From assembly GCA_964476445.1 (NCBI GenBank), contig CAYZAK010000049.1, positions 1 to 11,933 on the forward strand: a stretch of DNA of 11,933 nt, in the 5' to 3' direction. The notes beneath the pieces are model-generated. The model was not told the DNA's origin and did no database searches. It was given only the letters and a program-made list of their open reading frames with translations. Made by a program: the position numbers and the translations under genes. Positions 1 through 6,416 of this stretch are shown here, piece by piece. The stretch is from CAYZAK01 sp964476445. Its GTDB lineage: Bacteria; CG03; SLGR01; JAGXOG01. Position 1 is the first letter of the stretch. Each line of letters starts with the position of its first letter.

Positions 1-602
1 AATTTGTTTCCTGCGTATAACCATTGAAGCTTTTTTTTCAGAGGTTTATTCTTATAGTCTTCTAAAATCTCCGGTTCTAAATAATAATCAAAACCTTTTT
101 TTTGTTTTTTTTCTTTAATTTTCAGTTTTTCTTTGAGATATCTTATATCTGCTTCATCCTGTTTCCTATTTGTATTTTTTTTCATTTTTATAAGATCTTT
201 TACTGAAATTAAAGGTATCTGTACATCTCCGAAAGACCTTATGATTTTGTTCTTTTCTGCTTCTTCGTAATTCACAGAAGTATCTATTAATACATCTATT
301 TCAGAAATCGCCCAATCTTCATTGTCAACTTTAAAAGCTCTCATACTCTTTTCATTTATCCAATTGTTTCTTTTTTCTGAATCAGAAAAATCCTCTATAT
401 TTACAGGCTGTTTTGGAGAAAAGCTCCATTTTTTTACCAATTTTATATATTTACGTATATTTTCATCTTCCATTTCAAGCAAGAGGTCAATAACATAAGT
501 CATACGGGGAATACCATTTAAATTTACTGCCAGCCCCCCGCATACAATATAATTAATATCCTGCGAATTAAATTCTCTGAATATCTCTAAATAATCAAGC
601 AT
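1..602 (-). CDS. Nucleotidyltransferase-fold protein (DUF6036/AbiEii-like), C-terminus off the window
   Basis: The ATG at 602-600 opens a frame of 200 codons with no stop before the window edge, so the C-terminus is missing. Residues 18-42 have the nucleotidyltransferase layout of AbiEii/DUF6036-type proteins: a GG pair at 22-23, then G30, R33 and T35, then the strand that normally carries the first two metal-binding Asp residues as D-I-D. Here it reads V37-I-D39, so the first Asp is Val. A candidate third Asp is D103, and the R146-K-Q-D149 helix typical of these proteins follows. The start lies 8 nt after the hepT stop, so it should be the last visible gene of the operon; its ribosome site is weak. 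It is not a copy of the upstream MntA: the two have different motif layouts. It may be an inactive or altered transferase, an accessory antitoxin, or a decaying gene. The coding strand has four A8 tracts. Target unknown. Confidence 0.72.
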   Translation of the reverse strand, partial: MLDYLEIFREFNSQDINYIVCGGLAVNLNGIPRMTYVIDLLLEMEDENIRKYIKLVKKWSFSPKQPVNIEDFSDSEKRNNWINEKSMRAFKVDNEDWAISEIDVLIDTSVNYEEAEKNKIIRSFGDVQIPLISVKDLIKMKKNTNRKQDEADIRYLKEKLKIKEKKQKKGFDYYLEPEILEDYKNKPLKKKLQWLYAGNK

Positions 603-610
603 CTTTTAAA

Positions 611-1021
611 TTATTTTAGTTTATTATATAAACTTTTAATTGCCCTATATACTTCCGGTTTTTTTACAAACTGGTATATTTCTTTAGCCTGGTCAAAATC
701 ATAAATATGAACTATCTGATTTCTTTTCTCTATCATATCTACGAATATATCTTCATCTTCCTGTTTTATTAGCCCTAATTTAAAGGCTTCCTTAAAACAT
801 CTAAGAGGGGTAGTCGCTTCCACTCCTTCGGCTTTTAAATACGCTTTTAAACTATGCCATAAGCTTTCAAAAGTATATTCAAATCTTTTTGTAGAAATTC
901 CTATTATTAATTCTTCACTTAAATATTCAAATAACTCCTCTGATTTGATTATTTCTTCATACTTACTAAACGCTTTTTCAAATTTTGTAAAGATTCTTTT
1001 GAATTTTTCGGTTTTTGCCAT
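611..1021 (-). CDS. hepT: HEPN-domain toxin, HepT/HI0074 family (nucleotidyltransferase substrate-binding protein)
   Basis: This all-helical 136-aa protein matches the HI0074 family in length and pattern: helix at 5-25, then RFEYTFESLWHSLK (46-59), KEAFKLGLI (77-85) and the catalytic helix MIEKRNQIVHIYD (96-108). R100-x4-H105-x-Y107 is the intact RX4HXY motif of HepT. In characterised HepT-MntA systems the Arg and His are needed for RNase activity, and the Tyr is the residue adenylylated by MntA to neutralise the toxin. The ATG at 1021 is supported by GGAGGG six nt upstream, and the first helix is needed for the fold, so the start is reliable even though it lies 73 nt inside mntA. The gene ends 8 nt before the next nucleotidyltransferase. 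All key residues are present, so it is probably functional. Its RNA target cannot be read from the sequence. Confidence 0.88.
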   Translation of the reverse strand: MAKTEKFKRIFTKFEKAFSKYEEIIKSEELFEYLSEELIIGISTKRFEYTFESLWHSLKAYLKAEGVEATTPLRCFKEAFKLGLIKQEDEDIFVDMIEKRNQIVHIYDFDQAKEIYQFVKKPEVYRAIKSLYNKLK

Positions 1022-1314
1022 ATTTTTCCCTCCGTAAAAATATTTTCAACCATCTTTTGACTTATATTATTTTCATTAAGATTAATAACATCTATATCTC
1101 TTAAAGTATGTACTTTCTTGTTTATTTTATCTTCAATTTCCAATATCTCATTTGATGTAATATCCTCATCACTATACAGTGCGATATCAATATCAGAGCT
1201 CCTTGTATAATTTTCACCGGCAAATGAACCGAAACATATTAAATAATATTCTTTATCCATATAATTATTTATTATTTGGATAATCTCTTTTTTTGTTCTT
1301 CTTTTATCAGTCAC
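949..1314 (-). CDS. mntA: Minimal nucleotidyltransferase antitoxin, MntA family
   Basis: This 121-aa protein is a minimal nucleotidyltransferase (MNT). G29-S30, ten residues, then D41-I-D43 forms the GSX10DXD motif that holds the triphosphate and two metal ions, and D73 or D75 can supply the third carboxylate. In HepT-MntA modules this enzyme transfers AMP to the HepT tyrosine and so acts as the antitoxin; that function is inferred from family and pairing. It starts with GTG, whose last two bases are part of the TGA stop of the epimerase gene (GTGA, 4-nt overlap). There is no clear Shine-Dalgarno site, so translation is probably coupled to the epimerase. The catalytic domain appears to end around residue 98 (EGKIWQ). 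The last 20 or so residues are Lys-rich and encoded entirely within the overlap with hepT, so they look like an overprinted tail. Confidence 0.88.
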   Translation of the reverse strand: MTDKRRTKKEIIQIINNYMDKEYYLICFGSFAGENYTRSSDIDIALYSDEDITSNEILEIEDKINKKVHTLRDIDVINLNENNISQKMVENIFTEGKIWQKPKNSKESLQNLKKRLVSMKK

Positions 1315-2258
1315 TGATATTTTTTCAAATAACTTTCCACAGTTCTTTTCATCCCCTCTTCAAAATCTACTTCCACCTCGTATCCCAGTTTTTTCTTTGC
1401 TTTAGTAACATCCGCCTGGGTATGGCGTACATCGCCGGCTCTGGGCGGTTGATGTTCAAAAGGCACTTTTTTATCCAAATTCTTTAAAATTTCATTAGCT
1501 ATATCCAAAACTGAATACCTGTTATTGCAGGCAATATTAAACATCTGGCCGGAAACTCCTTCTGCTTTTGCCGCCAGAAGATTGGCGTTTACCACGTTTT
1601 TCACATAAGTAAAATCTCTGGATTGTTTTCCGTCTCCGTGGATGGTCAAAGGTTTATCCTCAAGGGCCTGTTTTGTAAATATGGGTACCACCGCGGCATA
1701 TTTTGACTCCGGATTCTGCCGGGGACCGAATACGTTAAAATATCTTAAAGCTACAGTCTCTACCTCGAAAGTATTCGAGAAAGCCCTGCAGTAATGTTCA
1801 CCGGTTAACTTGGAAACTGCATAGGGAGAGATGGGAAGGGGCCTCTGGGTCTCTTTTTTTGGTAATGCGGGGGTATCACCGTAGGCAGAGGATGAAGAGG
1901 CATACACCACCCTTTTAATCCCGTTATCTCTTGCAGCAAGCAAGACATTTAAAGTGCCGTTTATATTAACATCATTTGTAGCAGTTGGATTATCTACCGA
2001 CCGGGGTACAGAGCGAAGTGCCGCCTGGTGGAGTATTATGTCACTTTTTGCGCAAAGTTTATCCATAAGTTCTTTATCCCGGATATCCCCTTCAACCAGT
2101 TCTATTTTATTCATTACAACCTCAAGATTATCCCTGGTACCCGAGAAAAAATTATCTACCACTATAACTTCTTCCTCTCTTTTAACCAGTTCGTGTACTA
2201 TGTGGGATCCGATAAAACCCGCTCCCCCGGTAACTAAATATGTATTATTATTACTCAT
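1311..2258 (-). CDS. wbpP: NAD-dependent UDP-hexosamine 4-epimerase (WbpP/TviC-like SDR)
   Basis: This 315-aa extended short-chain dehydrogenase is the usual length of the family. TGGAGFIG (10-17) is the NAD-binding glycine motif, D35 is the adenosine-ribose Asp, the catalytic pair is Y146-x3-K150, and the SSSSAYG strand (121-127) supplies the Ser. The stretch around 78-100 (HQAALRSVPRSVDNP, then N-x-N-GTLNVL) resembles WbpP, which interconverts UDP-GlcNAc/UDP-GalNAc and the matching uronic acids. The expected role is 4-epimerisation of the product or substrate of the adjacent UDP-GlcNAc dehydrogenase, giving UDP-GalNAcA in the cytoplasm. The ATG directly abuts the TAA of the dehydrogenase gene, with GAGAGG nearby as ribosome site. 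The stop overlaps the mntA start. The alternative is a GalE acting on plain UDP-glucose; the dehydrogenase partner argues for the hexosamine substrate. Confidence 0.87.
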   Translation of the reverse strand: MSNNNTYLVTGGAGFIGSHIVHELVKREEEVIVVDNFFSGTRDNLEVVMNKIELVEGDIRDKELMDKLCAKSDIILHQAALRSVPRSVDNPTATNDVNINGTLNVLLAARDNGIKRVVYASSSSAYGDTPALPKKETQRPLPISPYAVSKLTGEHYCRAFSNTFEVETVALRYFNVFGPRQNPESKYAAVVPIFTKQALEDKPLTIHGDGKQSRDFTYVKNVVNANLLAAKAEGVSGQMFNIACNNRYSVLDIANEILKNLDKKVPFEHQPPRAGDVRHTQADVTKAKKKLGYEVEVDFEEGMKRTVESYLKKYQ

Positions 2259-3551
2259 TTATAACCTCTCAATATCTGCTCTTCCTTCAAGTCCGAGAGT
2301 TACTCCCCGGCAATCCATAACAGCTTCTGCTTTATTTACCATTTTACCGTAATCAAAACTGTCGTGGGCAGTAACTACAGCCACACAATCATAGTCTTTA
2401 TAATCTATATCTTTATATTTAATTTTTTCTATATTCTGAAATTCTTCAACAAAAGGGTCTACAAAAGTTAAGTCCGCGCCCATATCTTTTAAATTCTTAC
2501 CGATTTCAAACGCCGGAGACTCCCTAACATCTCCCACGTTTTTCTTGTAACTTACCCCCATAATTAAAATCTTTGCTCCGTTGACACTTTTTTTCTCTTT
2601 ATTTAACAGTCTGCTAATCTTAGTTACCACGTATTCGGGCATGGACCTGTTTACCTCTTCGGCATAGTCAATAAAGTGAGGATAAAACTGACTTGATTTT
2701 GCCTTCCAGGACAAAAACTGGGGATCCACAGGCAGACAGTGTCCACCCAGGCCGGGCCCCGGGTAAAAAGGCATGAACCCGAAAGGTTTAGTGGAGGCCG
2801 CTTCTATGATATTCCAGATATCCAGATCCAGTTTATCACAAAGCAAAGCCAGTTCATTTACCACTCCTATGTTAATAGCCCGGAAAGTATTTTCCAAAAG
2901 TTTTACCATCTCCGCTTCCTCGCAGGAACCTACCAAGACAACTTTATCTACGGGCCCTGAATAAAGAGTTTCTACCAGTTTTAAGGATTTTTTGTCTATC
3001 CCTCCTACCTTGGGAGTGTTTTTTATACCGTATTCTTTATTTCCCGGATCCACCCGTTCTGGAGAAAAGGCTATAAAGACAGCTTTGCCCACGCTAAAAC
3101 CTTCTTTTTCAAATTCAGGAACTAATATTTCCCTTGTCGTCCCCGGGTAGGTAGTGGATTCTAATACCACCAGGGTGTCTTTGGAAATATTTTGAGCTAC
3201 CGTCTCAGAAGCTTTAACAATAAAGGAAAGATCCGGGTCCCTGCTTTTTCTAAGGGGTGTGGGAACACAGATTATTACCGCATCCATTTTTTCTAAAACG
3301 GTCTGATCGGTAGTGGGATGAAAATTCCCGGTTTCCATAACCTCCGATAATACAGAAGAATCTATATCCTGTATATAAGACTCCCCATTTTTCAACGAAT
3401 TTACTTTTTCTTCAGAAATTTCCAGCCCGGTAACATCTATACCGGCTCTTACAAACTCCACCGCCAGGGGTAACCCTACATAACCAAGTCCAACTATACC
3501 TACATTTGTTTCTTTACCTTCTAAATTATTTAAAATATTTTTATAGCTCAT
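2259..3551 (-). CDS. wbpA: UDP-N-acetyl-D-glucosamine 6-dehydrogenase (WbpA-like)
   Basis: This protein oxidises C6 of a UDP-sugar to the uronic acid in two NAD-dependent steps. Counting from the ATG at 3563, the Rossmann motif GLGYVG is at 25-30, ESTTYPGTT at 135-143, the catalytic-region helix EMVKLLENTFRAINI at 218-232, and the catalytic Cys276 lies in GLGGHCLPVDP. A third domain near 330-415 completes the UDPGDH_MGDP_dh fold. ESTTYPGTT and PFYPGPGLGGHC are typical of the UDP-GlcNAc (WbpA) branch, not the UDP-glucose (Ugd) branch. The ORF can begin at 3563, but I prefer the ATG at 3551 (430 aa): GGGAG sits five nt upstream of it, whereas the 3563 ATG has no good site. The gene overlaps the regulator's end by 11 nt and abuts the epimerase, so the three are one unit. 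Product: UDP-GlcNAcA, then UDP-GalNAcA with its neighbour. Confidence 0.9.
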   Translation of the reverse strand: MSYKNILNNLEGKETNVGIVGLGYVGLPLAVEFVRAGIDVTGLEISEEKVNSLKNGESYIQDIDSSVLSEVMETGNFHPTTDQTVLEKMDAVIICVPTPLRKSRDPDLSFIVKASETVAQNISKDTLVVLESTTYPGTTREILVPEFEKEGFSVGKAVFIAFSPERVDPGNKEYGIKNTPKVGGIDKKSLKLVETLYSGPVDKVVLVGSCEEAEMVKLLENTFRAINIGVVNELALLCDKLDLDIWNIIEAASTKPFGFMPFYPGPGLGGHCLPVDPQFLSWKAKSSQFYPHFIDYAEEVNRSMPEYVVTKISRLLNKEKKSVNGAKILIMGVSYKKNVGDVRESPAFEIGKNLKDMGADLTFVDPFVEEFQNIEKIKYKDIDYKDYDCVAVVTAHDSFDYGKMVNKAEAVMDCRGVTLGLEGRADIERL

Positions 3552-4089
3552 ACCTGCTCCCATACAGTTCTTCAGCTTTATCCCAAAGATTTAAGACATT
3601 ATCATTTTTTACTTCCAATTTATCGCTGTCAGTATTGAAAATAACGCCTTCCTCAATATCTTCTTCTAAAGTTTCTACTGATAAAATTTCACTATCTTCC
3701 AAATCCAGGGATTTTAAAACAATTTCGGTAATTTCTGCCAGCTCCCCGGTGCCGAGAATTATAAATTTACGGCATCCTTTTTCATATTTACCGGCGGCAT
3801 ACCCGGCAATTTTTTGTTTTAATTTACCGATGACCTTAAAACTTCTTTTCATAAACCGGTAAGTCTTTTTTGTCTTTTCTTTCATTCCCCGGGGAGTGAG
3901 GATATATTTAATATTGCGGGGATTAAACCTCTTAACCTTTAGATAACCTTTTTTCACCAGGCGGTTAATTAAAACATTGGTAAGTCCCAGGGATACACCG
4001 GATTTATCCGAAATAGATCTCTGGGTGCTTTGGGGATCTTCGTCTATGGCTTCTATTACTTTAAGTTCTTTTTCAGTTACGTTGCTCAT
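3541..4089 (-). CDS. Winged-helix (EPS-associated MarR-like) regulator with a C-terminal Rossmann-like domain
   Basis: Residues 5-70 form a winged helix-turn-helix: TQRSISDKSGVSLGLTNVLINRLVKKGYL (22-50) is the HTH and KRFNPRNIKYILTPRG (53-68) the wing. The pattern (TQR-x2-S, GVSLG, LVKKG, LTPRG) matches the EPS-associated MarR-type regulators found at the head of exopolysaccharide operons. A basic linker (70-105) leads to KFIILGTGELAEITEIVLKSL (108-128). This looks like the glycine-rich turn of a Rossmann-like nucleotide-binding domain, here short (about 75 aa). I infer that it binds a nucleotide or nucleotide sugar and tunes DNA binding; the ligand is not visible. It is the first gene after the 4090-4238 promoter region, which carries a perfect 19-bp palindrome, so autoregulation is likely. 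Its last bases overlap the dehydrogenase start. Confidence 0.78.
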   Translation of the reverse strand: MSNVTEKELKVIEAIDEDPQSTQRSISDKSGVSLGLTNVLINRLVKKGYLKVKRFNPRNIKYILTPRGMKEKTKKTYRFMKRSFKVIGKLKQKIAGYAAGKYEKGCRKFIILGTGELAEITEIVLKSLDLEDSEILSVETLEEDIEEGVIFNTDSDKLEVKNDNVLNLWDKAEELYGSRYEL

Positions 4090-4130
4090 TTAATTTTATA
4101 AATAATCTTTAATATTGTTTCTTATCTTGG

Positions 4131-4149
4131 TTGTTCAAATTATGAACAA
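4131..4149. promoter_or_regulatory. Perfect palindrome, probable operator for the wHTH regulator
   Basis: TTGTTCA and TGAACAA form a perfect 7-bp inverted repeat around a 5-bp AT spacer. It lies one base downstream of the minus-strand -10 hexamer, so it would cover the transcription start, the usual position for a repressor. The first gene downstream encodes a winged-helix protein of the type that binds such sites as a dimer. Binding is inference. Confidence 0.6.
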
Positions 4150-4176
4150 GTTATAATAATACAGGAAAAATGTCAA
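4150..4176 (-). promoter_or_regulatory. Sigma70-type promoter of the regulator-wbpA-wbpP-mntA-hepT unit
   Basis: On the minus strand a consensus -35 TTGACA (4176-4171) is followed after 15 bp by TATAAC (4155-4150). The spacing is shorter than the ideal 17 bp, so the promoter may need help or be weak; TAACTT two bases further on would give 17 bp but is a poorer -10. It would give a leader of about 50 nt before the ATG at 4089. Confidence 0.5.
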
Positions 4177-4183
4177 ATTTTAA

Positions 4184-4200
4184 AAGTTTACATAAGTTTA
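4184..4200. repeat. Two AAGTTTA direct repeats one helical turn apart, upstream of the -35
   Basis: AAGTTTA occurs at 4184-4190 and again at 4194-4200, a 10-bp period. On the minus strand the pair begins 8 nt upstream of the TTGACA hexamer. That position and phasing would suit an activator, but AT-rich sequence makes short repeats easy to find by chance. Confidence 0.3.
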
Positions 4201-4238
4201 AAGCAAGTACAGAATATTTTATACCTTATTTTACGCAA

Positions 4239-6416
4239 TTATTGATTTTCACTTATTATATCTTCATATATGCCGGAAATACGGTTTATCTTTTCCGATA
4301 TGGAAAAATCTTTTAAAGATTCTTTTAAATTTTTACTTATTTCCTTCCTCTCACTGTCATCCAGTTCGTAAAATTTTTGTATCTTTGTAAATGCTTCCGG
4401 GATATTCCCTTTTTCATAAAGAAATCCGGTTTCTCCTCCTGTTATAAATTCGGGAATACCGGCAATATTCGGAGCTACGGTCGGCCTGCCAAAGGCAGCG
4501 GATTCTATTAAAACTCTGGGCAAACTTTCTTCCCTGGAAGTTAAAACTAATAAATCTACTGACCTGTAAAATTCTTTGAGTTTATCCCCTTCCTTCCAAC
4601 CTAACAGATTCGCATTATCCGGCAATTCTTTTTCCAATTTTTCTTTTAGTGGACCGTCGCCGGCAATTTTAAGTTCAAAAGGTTCCTGTTTAGCTTTTAA
4701 GATACGGGCTAGTTCTATTAAAAGGTCCGCTCCTTTCTCTTCATGCAGCCGGCCTACAAAACCTATTTTTTGGGTAATCTCTCTTTCTTCACTTAATTCT
4801 TCTCCAGCAAAATCATCGGGGATCCCCATATAGACCACTTCTGTTTTAAAACTTGATATACCCTCTCTTTGTTCAATTAATTTTGCCGTATATTCAGAAT
4901 TAGCTATTATCTTTTTACAACTACTTCCGGTAATAGCGTCCAGCTGAACATGATACCACTTCTTCCAGGCATCAATACTTTGCTGGGAAGAAATAACCGG
5001 GATATTAAGCCACATACCTGCAAGACGACCTAAAATATTAGCCCGGTAAAGGTGGGTATGTATGAAAGCCGGCTGTAATTTCTTTATGAAACTCATTATT
5101 TTAAAGAAAGATGGAAGAGGAACAACTTTTACCCCCTTTTTCTTTAATTCCTTTCCCACAGCGCCCAATTCTTTAATATATCCCACTACATGGTTAAAGT
5201 TATCCTGAGTTTTTAACACAACATCTTTTAAAAAATTTTCAGTTTCTCCGATATTTAAACTAGTTATTAGGTGAAATACCGTTTCTCTTCTTCTTTCAAT
5301 CACATTACTTAAATATTCTTCATACTGTCCGATTACATTTTCTATTGAAAAATCTTTAGCTCTCTGTTTTGTGTTTTGAACAATATTTTCCATAAAATCC
5401 GGCCGGTTTAAAATATCTTCCATAGCCCGGTATAATTCATCCGTATCTTTTGGGGGAACTAATATCCCATCAAGACCGCTGGTTATTATATCCGAAGGTC
5501 CCGAAGAACAATCATATGAAACCACCGGAACCTCGCAGACCATAGCTTCCAAAATGGCATTGGGAAACCCCTCCCACAGGGAGGAAAGAACAAAAAGGTC
5601 TGCTTTTTTTATATACTTATAAGGATTTTCTTTAAACCCCAGGAACCGAACCTTTTTCTTTATCCCAAGTTTTTGAACATAATTCACAAGATTATTGCCC
5701 AAAATACCTTTTCCAATAATAATTAATTTACCTTTTCCGTTATTATTATCCAATAACTTTTTGAAAGCTTTTATCAGATATTTAAACCCTTTCTGTTCTG
5801 TCAAACGTCCCATTGATATTATTTTTGGAATACTATCATCCTCAAAAAGCTTTTCTTCTTTTATTTCTTCATGAGCTTTTTCTTCAATATATTTTCTATC
5901 CACCATATTAGGTAAAACTTTTAAATCATCCCTCTCAACCCCGCAGGTATCGATAATATCTTCTTTCATCATTTCGGTAAGAGTTATTATTTTATCCGCA
6001 TTAGAGAATGACTTTTTGTATAATATTCGAGTTATCAAAGACTCCGCAGGAAGATTTACAGATTCCATAACCGCACTTCTAATAACCATAATTGGCTTTT
6101 TTCTCAACAATTTAGAAGCTAAATAGGAGAGTTCACTCATATAAGTGGGAGTGGAAATCACAAGATCCGGTTTTTCTTTAGCAAATGTTCGGGCCAGTTT
6201 AAATAGTCCAAATTTAGCAGAATTTATATTTAAATCTATAACTCTTATATTCGGATCGAGATATTTTTTTAAAGCACCTGATTTATTTAATAAAACTAAA
6301 GTAACATTAAATCTATCTCTTTCCAGATTATTTACGATATTCAAAGAAGCCCGCTGCGCTCCTCCGGTTTTTAAACAATCTAATACGTAAAGTATTTTAT
6401 ATTTATTCATATGCAA
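4239..6416 (-). CDS. Fused tandem GT4 glycosyltransferase (two GT-B modules in one chain)
   Basis: At 725 aa this is about twice the length of a normal GT4 enzyme and contains two complete modules. Module 1 (about 7-371) has TGGAQR (17-22), the phosphate-binding GRLTEQKG (203-210), and E282-GFPNAIL-E290, the EX7E motif. Module 2 (about 378-725) has an N-terminal GT-B domain with HTHLYRANILGRLAG (453-467), GRLHEEKGADLL (555-566), GDGPL (586-590), and E630-SLPRVLI-E638. Both would transfer sugars with retention of configuration at the cytoplasmic face, probably consecutive residues of one repeat unit. The junction (370-380) has no stop; an in-frame GTG (V372, at 5303) is the only start nearby and has no ribosome site, so it looks like a true fusion. 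Translation may begin at ATG 6416 or at ATG 6410, the latter giving an ATGA overlap with the upstream gene. It is the last gene of its unit; no clear terminator hairpin follows. Confidence 0.88.
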   Translation of the reverse strand: MHMNKYKILYVLDCLKTGGAQRASLNIVNNLERDRFNVTLVLLNKSGALKKYLDPNIRVIDLNINSAKFGLFKLARTFAKEKPDLVISTPTYMSELSYLASKLLRKKPIMVIRSAVMESVNLPAESLITRILYKKSFSNADKIITLTEMMKEDIIDTCGVERDDLKVLPNMVDRKYIEEKAHEEIKEEKLFEDDSIPKIISMGRLTEQKGFKYLIKAFKKLLDNNNGKGKLIIIGKGILGNNLVNYVQKLGIKKKVRFLGFKENPYKYIKKADLFVLSSLWEGFPNAILEAMVCEVPVVSYDCSSGPSDIITSGLDGILVPPKDTDELYRAMEDILNRPDFMENIVQNTKQRAKDFSIENVIGQYEEYLSNVIERRRETVFHLITSLNIGETENFLKDVVLKTQDNFNHVVGYIKELGAVGKELKKKGVKVVPLPSFFKIMSFIKKLQPAFIHTHLYRANILGRLAGMWLNIPVISSQQSIDAWKKWYHVQLDAITGSSCKKIIANSEYTAKLIEQREGISSFKTEVVYMGIPDDFAGEELSEEREITQKIGFVGRLHEEKGADLLIELARILKAKQEPFELKIAGDGPLKEKLEKELPDNANLLGWKEGDKLKEFYRSVDLLVLTSREESLPRVLIESAAFGRPTVAPNIAGIPEFITGGETGFLYEKGNIPEAFTKIQKFYELDDSERKEISKNLKESLKDFSISEKINRISGIYEDIISENQ

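Noticed and set aside
1954..2352. Plus-strand open frame of 132 codons opposite the epimerase
   Set aside because: It is antisense to strongly recognisable genes, Ser/Leu-rich with no domain, and crosses the boundary of two real genes. The same holds for all other plus-strand open frames in the window.
4152..4157. TATAAT on the plus strand in the 4090-4238 intergenic region
   Set aside because: There is no plus-strand gene downstream and no suitable -35; AT-rich sequence gives such matches by chance.
4201..4238. Rho-independent terminator after the fused glycosyltransferase gene
   Set aside because: No stable GC stem followed by a T-run was found; a Rho-dependent end or read-through is possible.
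5290..5310. Separate start for the second glycosyltransferase module at GTG 5303
   Set aside because: There is no ribosome site before it and the frame is continuous from module 1, so a single fused protein is the simpler reading.
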